This document shows positions 31,071-38,483 of a stretch of DNA of 38,483 bases, in pieces. Source of the stretch: Thermoanaerobaculia bacterium (GTDB lineage Bacteria > Acidobacteriota > Thermoanaerobaculia > Gp7-AA8); contig JADGNY010000063.1 in NCBI GenBank assembly GCA_017883235.1, positions 1 to 38,483 of the forward strand, read 5' to 3'. The position numbers were made by a program, and so were the translations under genes. Each line of letters begins with the position of its first letter. Within the stretch, counting starts at the first letter, position 1. The notes below the pieces were generated by a model. It searched no databases. It saw nothing but the letters and a program-made list of their open reading frames with translations, and was not told where the DNA came from.

Positions 31071-31330
31071 CGCGCCGTGCTCGATTCGTTGTAATTGCTC
31101 TGGCACTGTTGCTCGTTCCGGCCATTCTGTCGGCGTGCCCGGTCTGTTATGGAGCGCCGAATTCGCCGATGACGAAGAGCTCGAACAACGCCATCATTTT
31201 CATGCTCGGAATCATCGGCTTTGTCCAGGTCGGCTTCGTTGCCATGTTCTGGAGCTTCTGGCGGCGGGCCAGGGAGCTGCGCCGGCTGCGGGAGTCGTTC
31301 CATGTGATCGAGGGAGGAGCGGCGCACTAA
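31067..31330 (+). CDS. Small exported/membrane protein with CPVC motif
   Basis: The 87-aa protein has a signal-like helix followed by LSACPVCYG, a second helix (about 41-62) and a basic cytoplasmic tail (RRARELRRLRESF). LSAC fits a lipobox, making the first Cys a possible lipid anchor. Alternatively CPVC is a periplasmic metal or redox site, which would suit copper delivery to CuA or CuB. It lies between ctaF and ctaC with ATGA overlap on its left. Family not recognised by name. Confidence 0.72.
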   Translation: MTRRARFVVIALALLLVPAILSACPVCYGAPNSPMTKSSNNAIIFMLGIIGFVQVGFVAMFWSFWRRARELRRLRESFHVIEGGAAH

Positions 31331-31352
31331 CGCGCGCCGAAAGGGAATCGTC

Positions 31353-32132
31353 ATGGAAAAATTTCTTGCGCAGTTCATGCCGGTCGACGCCTCGGAGCAC
31401 GGTCCTTACCTGGATCGGCTTAGCGCGAACGTGCACTGGCTGATGCTCGTGTTGTTCGTCGGATGGGGCCTGTTCTTCGTCTATACACTGTGGCGCTATA
31501 ACGCCAAACGGAATCCGAAAGCGAGCTACCACGGCGTTCGGAGTCACTTCTCTACCTACAGCGAAGCCGGCGTGGCCGTCGTTGAAGTCATCCTCCTGGT
31601 CGGCTTCTCCATTCCGATGTGGTCCAAGTGGACGCACGTGCCGCCTGCGTCTTCAAATCCATTGGAGATGCGGGTCGTGGCCGAGCAGTTCGCCTGGAAC
31701 GTTCAGTATCCAGGACCGGATGGAATCTTCGGCAGGCGCGATATCAAGCTCGTCACCTCGTCGAACCCGCTCGGGCTCGATCTCACGGACCCTCACGCGA
31801 AAGACGATATCGTCACGCTCAACGACCTTCATCTCGAGGTCAACCGGCCGGTGATCATTCACGTTACGTCGAAAGACGTCATCCACAGTTTCAAACTGCC
31901 GGTCATGCGCGTCGAACAGGACGCTATCCCGGGCATGGAGATCACGATCCACTTCACTCCCGTCCTGACGAACGAGACAAATGCGGAGAGCGACAAGTGG
32001 GAGATCGCCTGTGCGCAGCTCTGCGGTCTGGGACACTATCGGATGCGCGGGCAGATGTTCGTCCACTCGAAAGACTCGTTCAAGAAGTGGCTGGCGGCCG
32101 CGCCGCCGGCGCAAACCAGCATCGGCTCCTAG
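31353..32132 (+). CDS. ctaC: Cytochrome c oxidase subunit II (CuA)
   Basis: A 259-aa protein with two transmembrane helices (28-48, 72-92) and a periplasmic cupredoxin domain. The CuA ligands are H168, C210, C214, H218 and M221 (CAQLCGLGHYRM). The electron-entry aromatic region is EQFAWNVQYPG. The second helix is odd: instead of ExxWTxxP it reads YSEAGVAVVEVILL, with Glu at 71 and 78. No heme c domain is fused, so electrons should come from the octaheme cytochrome or the cupredoxin. It is encoded after subunits I, III and IV, not before them. Confidence 0.95.
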   Translation: MEKFLAQFMPVDASEHGPYLDRLSANVHWLMLVLFVGWGLFFVYTLWRYNAKRNPKASYHGVRSHFSTYSEAGVAVVEVILLVGFSIPMWSKWTHVPPASSNPLEMRVVAEQFAWNVQYPGPDGIFGRRDIKLVTSSNPLGLDLTDPHAKDDIVTLNDLHLEVNRPVIIHVTSKDVIHSFKLPVMRVEQDAIPGMEITIHFTPVLTNETNAESDKWEIACAQLCGLGHYRMRGQMFVHSKDSFKKWLAAAPPAQTSIGS

Positions 32133-32135
32133 GAA

Positions 32136-33119
32136 ATGAGACCTTCTTTCGAAGCGTCACCCCAGGCATTGCGGCATTCCGACGAGACCCCGGTGTGGCT
32201 GCGGCACTTCACGAAGTTCGTCGCTGGCTCGACGCTCTTCCTCATTTTCGCTGGAGCGATGGTCACCTCGACCGGTTCCGGCCTGTCGGTTCCTGACTGG
32301 CCGCTTTCCTACGGGATGGTGATGCCGCCGATGGTCGGCGGGATCTTCTACGAGCACGGCCACCGCATGATCGCGGCTACCGTCGGCCTGCTGACGGTGA
32401 TTCAGGCGGTTTGGTTGCAACTGCGCGAACCGAAGCGCATAGCACGGATTCTCGGCTGGTGCTCGGTCGGCGCCGTCATCGCGCAGGGAGTCCTCGGCGG
32501 CGTGACGGTGCTCCTGCTGCTTCCGCACTCCGTCTCCATCGCCCACGCCGCTCTCGCCGAGATCTTCTTCTGCCTGAACACCTCCATCGCCTTTTTCACG
32601 TCGAGGTGGTTCCGGGCCTCCCGGACGCTGGAGAAGGGCGACGCACCGATCGGTCTGACGTCGTCGCTGGTCCTGGTCACTTACGCCCAGATCCTGATCG
32701 GGGCGACGATGCGGCACCTCGGCGCGGGACTGGCAATTCCTGATTTCCCGATGTCGTTTGGTCGTCTCGTGCCGCACTTCACCAGTCTGGAGATCGCCGT
32801 CAACTTCGCCCATCGCGCCGGCGGCGTTTGCATCGCGGCCCTGATCATCTACACCGCCATCCGTCTGCGGCGGTTCGAGTCGAGCCATCCGCTGCGGCAG
32901 CTCTCGAACCTGCTCGTGACCGTCGTGCTGATTCAGATCGTGCTCGGCGGCTACGTGGTCTGGAGCGGCAAGCAGCCGGTGGTCACCAGCGTCCACGTGA
33001 TGACGGGCGCGGCGACGCTGGCTCTCTCGCTCCTCACCGCGCTGACGGCGCGTACGATCGGCTGGCGGACAGGCAGGCAGGGCGCTCGCGCACTTCTTGT
33101 CACCGAGGTGCCGGCATGA
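32136..33119 (+). CDS. ctaA: Heme A synthase (COX15/CtaA)
   Basis: This 327-aa, eight-helix enzyme oxidises the C8 methyl group of heme O to make heme A. Conserved pieces are GAMVTSTGSGLSVPDWPL, the EHGHRMIA motif with a paired His, IAHAALAEIFF, and NFAHRAGG in the second half, which together provide the heme ligands. The gene starts three bases after the ctaC stop and overlaps ctaB by four (ATGA). It supplies the cofactor for the adjacent oxidase. Confidence 0.94.
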   Translation: MRPSFEASPQALRHSDETPVWLRHFTKFVAGSTLFLIFAGAMVTSTGSGLSVPDWPLSYGMVMPPMVGGIFYEHGHRMIAATVGLLTVIQAVWLQLREPKRIARILGWCSVGAVIAQGVLGGVTVLLLLPHSVSIAHAALAEIFFCLNTSIAFFTSRWFRASRTLEKGDAPIGLTSSLVLVTYAQILIGATMRHLGAGLAIPDFPMSFGRLVPHFTSLEIAVNFAHRAGGVCIAALIIYTAIRLRRFESSHPLRQLSNLLVTVVLIQIVLGGYVVWSGKQPVVTSVHVMTGAATLALSLLTALTARTIGWRTGRQGARALLVTEVPA

Positions 33120-34000
33120 GCGATGTACTGGCTCTGGCGCGGCCGGCGGGACTGGCCAGCATCTCGCGCGATTACCTCGAGCTGTCGAAGTCGCGCATCG
33201 TGATGATGGTGCTGATCACCACCGCGGCCGGCTATTTCTTCGCCGCGCCCCATATCGACTGGGCGCTTCTTGTCAACACGCTCGTCGGGACGGCGCTCGT
33301 CGCGGCAGGCACCAATGCTCTCAATCAGTATGTGGAGCGCGACCACGACGCGAAGATGCGGCGGACGCGGCTCCGCCCGCTGCCCGACGGTCGCATTTCT
33401 GCCCGCGCCGCACTCCTGTTTTCGGTCGCTATCGCTGTGATCGGTACCGGGTACCTCGGCGTCGCCGTGAACTGGCTCACCGCCGCGCTCGGAGCGTTTA
33501 CGCTCACGAGCTACATCTTCGTCTACACCCCGCTGAAACGGGTCTCGACGATCTGCACGCTCATCGGCGCGATCCCGGGCGCGATCCCGCCGCTGATGGG
33601 ATGGACGGCCGCGACCGGCTCGCTCGGCGCCGGCGGCTGGATCATCTTCGCCATCCTCTTCTTCTGGCAGCTCCCGCATTTCATGGCCATCAGCTGGATG
33701 TACCGCGATGATTACGCCCGCGGCGGCTTCGCCATGCTTGCTGTACGCGATGGGGACGGCCAGGCGACCGCGCGGCACGCGGTGCTCTACAGCTTCGCCC
33801 TTCTCGCCGTCAGCGTGCTGCCCCCGCTGTTCGGCCTCTCGACGTTCATTTATCTGGCCGGGGCCGTCATCGCCGGAACGGCCCTCACCTTTGCCAGTTT
33901 CGCCTTCCTGGCCTCCCGCACACCGGTTCGGGCGCGGCGGCTGTTCATGGCCTCGAACATTTACCTCATCGTCATGATGACGTTGCTGGTTTTGGCATAG
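33116..34000 (+). CDS. ctaB: Protoheme IX farnesyltransferase (heme O synthase)
   Basis: The 294-aa UbiA-family prenyltransferase adds a farnesyl group to heme B. ATG 33116 overlaps the ctaA stop. The two Asp-rich signatures are NALNQYVERDHDAKMRRT (binding farnesyl diphosphate through Mg2+) and YRDDYARGG. About eight or nine helices are predicted. Together with CtaA it makes heme A for CtaD. It ends the respiratory block; the next gene has its own promoter. Confidence 0.95.
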   Translation: MSDVLALARPAGLASISRDYLELSKSRIVMMVLITTAAGYFFAAPHIDWALLVNTLVGTALVAAGTNALNQYVERDHDAKMRRTRLRPLPDGRISARAALLFSVAIAVIGTGYLGVAVNWLTAALGAFTLTSYIFVYTPLKRVSTICTLIGAIPGAIPPLMGWTAATGSLGAGGWIIFAILFFWQLPHFMAISWMYRDDYARGGFAMLAVRDGDGQATARHAVLYSFALLAVSVLPPLFGLSTFIYLAGAVIAGTALTFASFAFLASRTPVRARRLFMASNIYLIVMMTLLVLA

Positions 34001-34054
34001 TCTTCACCCGTTTCTTGCTTCTGCAAACCCTTTGCGAATGGCAGGTTTGTCGCA

Positions 34055-34084
34055 TTGACTTGCCGAAACGCCGGACCCTATACT
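34055..34084 (+). promoter_or_regulatory. Sigma70-type promoter for ilvE
   Basis: TTGACT (34055-34060) and TATACT (34079-34084) are separated by 18 bp. Transcription would start near 34091, giving a leader of about 60 nt. Confidence 0.7.
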
Positions 34085-34140
34085 CCCGGCAACTTCACCC
34101 CCGGCGCGCGCTGCTTGCCCGTCCACCGCTGCCACCCATC

Positions 34141-34146
34141 AGGAGG
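34141..34146 (+). promoter_or_regulatory. Perfect Shine-Dalgarno of ilvE
   Basis: AGGAGG lies 5 nt before ATG 34152. It contrasts with the genes here that have no leader and no Shine-Dalgarno. Confidence 0.8.
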
Positions 34147-34151
34147 CTCCG

Positions 34152-35123
34152 ATGCCGTTCGAAGAAGTAAAAAAGATCTGGATGAACGGGCTCCTCGTCG
34201 ACTTCGCCGACGCGAAGATTCACGTCCTGACGCATGCCCTCCACTACGGCTCCGGCCTCTTCGAAGGGATCCGCTGCTACGACACGCGCAACCAGGGTCC
34301 GGCCATCTTCCGGCTCGACGATCACATCCGCCGGTTGTACGACAGCTGCCGCATCTATCGGATGGAGATTCCGTACACGCCTGACGAGTTCAAGAAAATC
34401 TGCGCCGACGTCGTCGCGGCCAATGATTTCCAGGACTGCTATCTCCGTCCCGTCGTCTATCGCGGCTTTCACTCTCTCGGCGTTTTTCCCGCTGCCTGCC
34501 CGGTCGACGTCGTCGTCGCCGCCTGGGTCTGGGGCAAGTACCTCGGCCCTGAGGCGATCGAGCACGGTGTCGATGTTCGCGTCTCGTCATGGAACCGCAT
34601 GGCCCCGAACACCTTCCCGGCCCTGGCAAAGGCGACGGGCAACTACATGAACTCGATCCTCATCCGCCAGGAAGCCGCGGCGGACGGCTACGCGGAAGGG
34701 ATCGCGCTCGACGTCAACGGTTACGTGAGCGAAGGTTCCGGCGAGAACGTCTTCGTCGTCCGCGACGGAAAGATCCTGACGCCGCCTCTCGGCGCCTCGA
34801 TTCTCGCCGGCATCACCCGCGCGAGTATCATCGAGATTGCCCGTGATCTCGGATTCGAAGTCGTCGAATCGCTCATTCCGCGCGAGCTGCTGTACGTCGC
34901 CGATGAAGTCTTTTTCACGGGTACCGCCGCCGAGGTGACACCGATTCGCAGCATCGACCGCGTCCCGGTCGGCAACGGCCGCCGCGGGCCGGTCACGGAG
35001 CGGATACAGAAAGAGTTCTTCGACTACATCGCCGGAGTCATCCCCGATCGCTATGACTGGTTCACGCCGGTTTATGCCGAGCGGGCCGCGACAGTGCGGA
35101 AGCCTGCGCTCGTGGCCGGGTGA
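34152..35123 (+). CDS. ilvE: Branched-chain amino acid aminotransferase
   Basis: A 323-aa fold-type IV PLP enzyme catalysing the last step of Ile, Leu and Val synthesis. It has HALHYGSGLFEGIRCY, the PLP lysine K160 (ALAKATGNYMNS), YVSEGSGENVFVV, GITRASIIEIA and DEVFFTGTAAEVTPI, all typical of IlvE class I. Length is close to the usual 305-310 aa. It is transcribed alone from its own promoter and not linked to other ilv genes. D-amino-acid transaminase is less likely given the conserved EGIRCY and GTAAEVTP motifs. Confidence 0.95.
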   Translation: MPFEEVKKIWMNGLLVDFADAKIHVLTHALHYGSGLFEGIRCYDTRNQGPAIFRLDDHIRRLYDSCRIYRMEIPYTPDEFKKICADVVAANDFQDCYLRPVVYRGFHSLGVFPAACPVDVVVAAWVWGKYLGPEAIEHGVDVRVSSWNRMAPNTFPALAKATGNYMNSILIRQEAAADGYAEGIALDVNGYVSEGSGENVFVVRDGKILTPPLGASILAGITRASIIEIARDLGFEVVESLIPRELLYVADEVFFTGTAAEVTPIRSIDRVPVGNGRRGPVTERIQKEFFDYIAGVIPDRYDWFTPVYAERAATVRKPALVAG

Positions 35124-35147
35124 ATCCGGGACGTCCGATCCCTTCTG

Positions 35148-35347
35148 ATGCTCACGCCGATTGCGCGTGGTCTCGCGCTGTTCCTTGGCGGATTCACTCT
35201 GCTGAATCTCGCTGGAGATCTCCGTTTCCGCCCTGGGGCAAACATCTGGTGGATCGACTTTCCACTCCTTCCGGCGAGGGTAGTCAAGTTCTACTCGCCC
35301 TGATCGCCGTGCTGCTCATCGCATACTACTTGCGCCGTTTGCGCTGA
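35148..35347 (+). pseudogene. Frameshifted small membrane ORF
   Basis: ATG 35148 opens 51 codons (MLTPIARGLALFLGGFTLLN then ANIWWIDFPLLPARVV) that end at TGA 35301. Shifting by one base near 35285-35288 continues with QVLLALIAVLLIAYYLRRLR to TGA 35345. Joined, the two parts would give a protein of about 66 aa with two helices around a WWID segment, which resembles the N-terminal module of some larger membrane or methyltransferase proteins (from memory). A one-base deletion or a sequencing error would explain the break. Its 3' end overlaps the radC stop on the opposite strand. Confidence 0.45.
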
Positions 35348-36021
35348 TCCTCAATCACGCCTCTCTGCTTCAGAGACGTGAACCCGTTGGTTCCGGCGAT
35401 CACGTGATCGATCAGTTGAATGTCGATCAGCCGTAGCGAGTCGCACATTCGCCTGGTGTACTTCAGGTCTTCTTCCGATGGCGATGGATCGCCGGAGGGA
35501 TGGTTGTGGTACAGGACGACACCGGTGGCGTTGGCGTCGAGGGCAAGGCGAACGACGTCGCGCGTGGAGACGAAAGCCTTGAAGGCCGTCCCGACGTAGA
35601 TTTCCCGCTCCCGCAGGATGCGGCGACGGGAATCGAGAAACAGCGCGCCGAGATGCTCCTGCCGCAACGACCTGCTGCGGGCGATGAATCCGCGCCCGAA
35701 GACATCGGCATCGAAGTGCGGCGGGTCGCCGGGTACATGCTTGGCGACGCGGCGGGCGATCTCGAACGAGGAAATGATGCGGGTCGCCTTCGCCATCCCG
35801 ATGCCGTTGCGCTTGGCAAGCTGCTCGGCATCGCTTCGAGCCAGCGAGCTGAAGCCGTCGTGCAGCAGTTCGCGTGCGAGCTCGATGGCATTCTTCCCTG
35901 GTACGCCTGAGCCAAGGAGAATGGCCAAAAGCTCCGCGTCGGAAAGGCTCTGCGCTCCGTGTGTGAGCATCCGCTCGCGGGGACGCTCGTCGATCGGCAT
36001 GTCGGCAATCAATTCGTGCAT
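35326..36021 (-). CDS. radC: RadC/JAB-domain protein
   Basis: A 231-aa protein with a helix-hairpin-helix-like N-terminus (LARSDAEQLAKRNGIGMAKA) and a C-terminal JAMM metalloprotease-like domain. The metal motif is HNHPSGDPSPSEED (H172, H174, D178). Its exact role is unresolved; the old DNA-repair name is not well supported in other bacteria. A TAACCT hexamer lies 6 nt before its ATG with no Shine-Dalgarno. It is a stand-alone gene convergent with the frameshifted ORF. Confidence 0.94.
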   Translation of the reverse strand: MHELIADMPIDERPRERMLTHGAQSLSDAELLAILLGSGVPGKNAIELARELLHDGFSSLARSDAEQLAKRNGIGMAKATRIISSFEIARRVAKHVPGDPPHFDADVFGRGFIARSRSLRQEHLGALFLDSRRRILREREIYVGTAFKAFVSTRDVVRLALDANATGVVLYHNHPSGDPSPSEEDLKYTRRMCDSLRLIDIQLIDHVIAGTNGFTSLKQRGVIEDQRKRRK

Positions 36022-36027
36022 GCGAAG

Positions 36028-36033
36028 AGGTTA
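36028..36033 (-). promoter_or_regulatory. -10 element of a leaderless promoter (radC)
   Basis: On the minus strand TAACCT ends 6 nt before the radC ATG (36021). TTGGGC lies about 20 bp further upstream as a possible weak -35 element. Confidence 0.45.
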
Positions 36034-36133
36034 GATCGCATGACACGTATGAGGCCCAAATTCTACGGAATCGGGGGATACACGTCTTCCCGAGGGCACA
36101 AAAACGTGTGCAACCGGCTACGGCCTGTAGAAC

Positions 36134-37108
36134 CTATGTCGTCGGGACGTACTGCTCGTTGATCTGGATGAAGGCGTCTTTGCGCAGCCGTTCGATGTAA
36201 GCCTTGTAATCGCGCTGCCAGGCGTCCTCGCTGGCATCTTTGCGGAGGCGGTCTTTGACCGACTCGAACGCCGGAACTTCGGAGGGGAGGCGCGACTCGA
36301 CCTTCAGGATGTGCCAGCCGGACTTCGACTCGATCGGGCCGAGAACCGTGCCGGCGGTAGCGTTGAAGACAGCCTTGTCGAGGTCGGGGAGGAGCTCGCC
36401 CCGGGTGACTTCACCCAGGTCGCCGCCCTTCTCTTTCGTGCCGGAGTCGGAGGAGGTCATTGCCAGCTTGGCGAAATCGCCGGTGCGGGCCTGGGCGGCG
36501 AGGTCGTTGGCGCGCTGGCGCGCGGCTTCGACCTTCGTCGGATTGTCGGGCTTGATCACGATGATCTCGCGCAGGCGGGCGCGTTCGGGAAGGCGGAAGC
36601 GCTCTTTTTCGCGGGCATAGCGCTCGCGCAGCTCGTTGTCGGCCAGATCCTCGCGCTGACGCAGCTCGCGGCCGAACACTTTGTTCATCAGGATCGTGTC
36701 ACGGAGGCGCGCTTCCATGTCGGCCCGGGACATGCCCGACTTGCGGAGCGATTCGTCGAAGTCCGCATCGCTCTTGATGCCGTACTGCTCCTTGAGGCGC
36801 GCCATCGCCTCTTTGATCTCGTCGGCGCTGACCGACAGGGCGAGGCGATCGGCGCGGTCTTTGATGAGCATCTCGGCGATCAAGTCGTTCGTGAGGCTCT
36901 TGCGCATCTCCTCTTTCTTCGAGGCGATGTCAGCCGGCAAGGTGTTGGTTTGCTCGATTTCGGTGAAGCCGTCTTTGAGCCGCTTCGCGTACTGCGTGCG
37001 CGTGACGACTCGGTCGCCGACGCGGATGACGATCGCTTCCACGAGCTGGGCGGCGGTGAGGGTGGCCGCCGAGGCGGTAAGGGCGAGTGCGAGAATCGTT
37101 TTCTTCAT
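36134..37108 (-). CDS. Periplasmic SurA-like peptidyl-prolyl isomerase
   Basis: Start at 37108 gives 324 aa with signal peptide MKKTILALALTASAATLTAA; a longer frame from 37162 would bury it. The N-terminal part (RVVTRTQYAKRLKDG to about 170) is the SurA-type chaperone helical region. The parvulin domain is about 180-285, with REIIVIKPDN, AKLAMTSSDSGTKEKGGDLG and GWHILKVESR. It should help outer-membrane or secreted proteins fold. It lies 72 bp after a second parvulin gene in the same direction, so the two probably form an operon. Confidence 0.9.
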   Translation of the reverse strand: MKKTILALALTASAATLTAAQLVEAIVIRVGDRVVTRTQYAKRLKDGFTEIEQTNTLPADIASKKEEMRKSLTNDLIAEMLIKDRADRLALSVSADEIKEAMARLKEQYGIKSDADFDESLRKSGMSRADMEARLRDTILMNKVFGRELRQREDLADNELRERYAREKERFRLPERARLREIIVIKPDNPTKVEAARQRANDLAAQARTGDFAKLAMTSSDSGTKEKGGDLGEVTRGELLPDLDKAVFNATAGTVLGPIESKSGWHILKVESRLPSEVPAFESVKDRLRKDASEDAWQRDYKAYIERLRKDAFIQINEQYVPTT

Positions 37109-37180
37109 GCGTGTCTTCTTTGACGAGGAAGTAGGGGTCCCGGTTGCTTTACGGACGGACAACGACAGTTTCAGGGCGGT

Positions 37181-38071
37181 TTATTCGTTCTCGGACTTCG
37201 GGAAGCCGCCCGTGTACTTGAAGGGGAGGCGTTTGGTCAGGACGGCGATCGGGAGCTCGGCGCGGGCGCGGCCGACGAGCTGAGCCATGCGCTCGCGGAT
37301 GGCGTCGTCCTTCAGCCGTTCCCGGATGACTGGCGAGGCGGTCTGCAGGTCGATCACACCGGGAGGGCGCCGGTCCTGAATCTTGAAGATGTGAAAGCTG
37401 GCATCGGTGCGGATGATGCCGCTGATGCTGCCCGGCTTGAGGGCGAAGATCTCGTCCTCGAACATCTTCGGCAACTCGCCCCGGCTGACGTAGCCGATCT
37501 CGCCCCCCTTCTTCGCGTTCGGCGCGAGGGAGTACTGGCTGGACAGCTCCTCGAAGGACGCGCCGGCGTGCAGCTTCTGGGCGATCTCGTTGGCGACCCC
37601 CTCGTCATGCACCAGGATCTGTTTGACATGCAGCTCTTCGCCGCTTCGGAACTCGTTCGGATGCTGCTCGTAGTAGGCGCGGATATCCGTGTCGGCCGGC
37701 ATGGCGATGTTCTCTGAAAGGTCGCCGATCAGCTTCTGGCGGCGCATCTCGTCCCGCTTCTCGATGACGGTGGCGCCGGCATCGTTGCGCACCGCGGAGG
37801 CGATCTTTTCCGCCGGGATCTCCACGCCATGAGCGGCCGCGTACTCGGAGAGGATTACCTCCTCGAGGTACTGGTCGGTCATGGCGCTGGCCACCTCGGG
37901 GCCCATCTGGGCGAGCTCGGTGCCGGTATTGCGGTCGAGGTAGCGCTTGAAATCGCCGAGCGTGACCATCCGATCGCCAACACGGGCGATGACGTCGGGG
38001 GGGACCGACGGTTTGCGATGGCAGGATGCTACCGCGAGAAGCGCGATAGCGAGGGCGACGAGGCGGCGCAC
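37181..38071 (-). CDS. Parvulin-type PPIase lipoprotein (PrsA/SurA-like)
   Basis: The 296-aa protein starts at GTG 38071 and has a lipoprotein signal (LLAVASC, lipidated C17). An N-terminal chaperone segment includes MVTLGDFKRYLDRN. The parvulin domain follows: ELHVKQILVHDEGVANEIA, SSQYSLAPNAKKGGEIGYVSRGELP and FHIFKIQDRRPPG. It is the first gene of the PPIase pair. A TACACT hexamer lies 11 nt before the GTG. It is divergent from the secreted protein at 38156, a possible client, though that link is only positional. Confidence 0.9.
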   Translation of the reverse strand: MRRLVALAIALLAVASCHRKPSVPPDVIARVGDRMVTLGDFKRYLDRNTGTELAQMGPEVASAMTDQYLEEVILSEYAAAHGVEIPAEKIASAVRNDAGATVIEKRDEMRRQKLIGDLSENIAMPADTDIRAYYEQHPNEFRSGEELHVKQILVHDEGVANEIAQKLHAGASFEELSSQYSLAPNAKKGGEIGYVSRGELPKMFEDEIFALKPGSISGIIRTDASFHIFKIQDRRPPGVIDLQTASPVIRERLKDDAIRERMAQLVGRARAELPIAVLTKRLPFKYTGGFPKSENE

Positions 38072-38082
38072 GGGGCGGGCGA

Positions 38083-38088
38083 AGTGTA
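38083..38088 (-). promoter_or_regulatory. -10 element of a short-leader promoter (PPIase pair)
   Basis: On the minus strand TACACT, the same hexamer as before the amidase gene, ends 11 nt before GTG 38071. No Shine-Dalgarno is seen in the intervening C-rich stretch. Confidence 0.45.
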
Positions 38089-38155
38089 GCCGATTCGCGT
38101 TTGCGCCGCGACCGGGTAGCCATCAGAATGGCAGCTTCTGGAGGTAGCCGCCATC

Positions 38156-38483
38156 ATGAAGAAAACAGCCCTCGTTCTCGCCCTCTTCGCACTCTCGCTT
38201 CCGATCTATGGCCGCAATCTGTCGCGCCTTTCGCGGATGAAGGCCGTCAACGCGGCATCGTTGACGGTTACGCCGGTCGATCCCGGCCTGCCGGCGCGCC
38301 TGCTCGGGCAACTGAAGGCACGCCGCCCGGCGGTGCACAACGGCGTGCGTGCGGCCGCTGTCGCGGATACCGTTTCCGCCCGCGCCCTGGTCTTCCCGGC
38401 GGCCGGCAGCCTGGCCGGCGGAGGCGGCTCGCTCTTCTTCCGCTCCGACGTCACCCTCGTCAACTATCGCGCCACGCCGCAGC
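38156..38483 (+). CDS. Secreted protein, N-terminal part (cut by window edge)
   Basis: The frame from ATG 38156 is open to the window end (109 codons). It starts with signal peptide MKKTALVLALFALSLPIYG. Near the end it reads LVFPAAGSLAGGGGSLFF then RSDVTLVNYRATPQ, a beta-strand segment seen in many secreted acidobacterial proteins of unknown function (from memory). GGAGG lies 11 nt before the ATG, so this gene has a normal Shine-Dalgarno. It is divergent from the PPIase pair. Total length and C-terminal domains cannot be seen. Confidence 0.72.
   Translation, partial: MKKTALVLALFALSLPIYGRNLSRLSRMKAVNAASLTVTPVDPGLPARLLGQLKARRPAVHNGVRAAAVADTVSARALVFPAAGSLAGGGGSLFFRSDVTLVNYRATPQ

Noticed and set aside
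34025-34047. Rho-independent terminator after ctaB
   Set aside because: The AAACC/GGTTT stem is only 5 bp with a large loop and no following T-tract.

Overview
The window is GC-rich, densely coded bacterial chromosome. It holds about 40 protein genes, no RNA genes, no CRISPR array and no intact transposon. The best guess for the host is an Acidobacteriota member, perhaps Thermoanaerobaculia-like. This is inferred from gene style: PATAN/DUF4388 proteins, a split b6-type cytochrome b with a large multiheme partner, secreted proteins of the kind at both ends, and dispersed heptamer hairpins. No rRNA or other phylogenetic marker is present to prove it.

Layout. 1-97 is the tail of an unknown gene. 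98-795 is non-coding and holds a hairpin repeat and an 18-unit, 21-bp tandem array. 796-2061 (-) is a secreted repeat protein. 2222-4054 is a LysM/amidase_3 cell-wall hydrolase. 4063-4220 is a nested palindrome. 4264-5156 is ribH-nusB. 5251-18048 is a chemosensory locus: PATAN-GAF protein, CheY, CheA, ExeA-like ATPase, CheW, zinc-ribbon/pseudoreceiver protein, 741-aa HEAT protein, CheR, CheB, GAF coiled-coil protein, second CheY. It is interrupted at 7522-7968 by a decayed PIN-type toxin gene with an intact small partner, plus repeats. 18045-19334 is a polytopic glycosyltransferase-like protein. 19346-20745 is a four-cluster ferredoxin coupled to a membrane-anchored HEAT protein.

20913-34000 is a respiratory block. 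It encodes a Rieske protein, cytochrome b6, an enlarged subunit IV, a 1120-aa octaheme cytochrome c, a cupredoxin-like lipoprotein, cytochrome oxidase subunits I, III and IV, two small membrane proteins, subunit II, and the heme A enzymes CtaA and CtaB. Together these describe a complete electron path from menaquinol or another quinol through a b6c-type complex to O2. Next come ilvE, a frameshifted small membrane ORF, radC (-), two parvulin-type PPIases (-), and a truncated secreted protein at the right edge.

Three points cut across the window. (1) Heptamer-based inverted repeats recur between genes and also inside genes, where they supply linkers or N-termini. (2) Several first genes of transcription units have a TANNNT hexamer 6-11 nt before the start codon and no Shine-Dalgarno, which suggests leaderless transcription. 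(3) The oxidase lacks the usual K-channel lysine, while the cytochrome b keeps the cysteine that binds heme c_i in b6f complexes.
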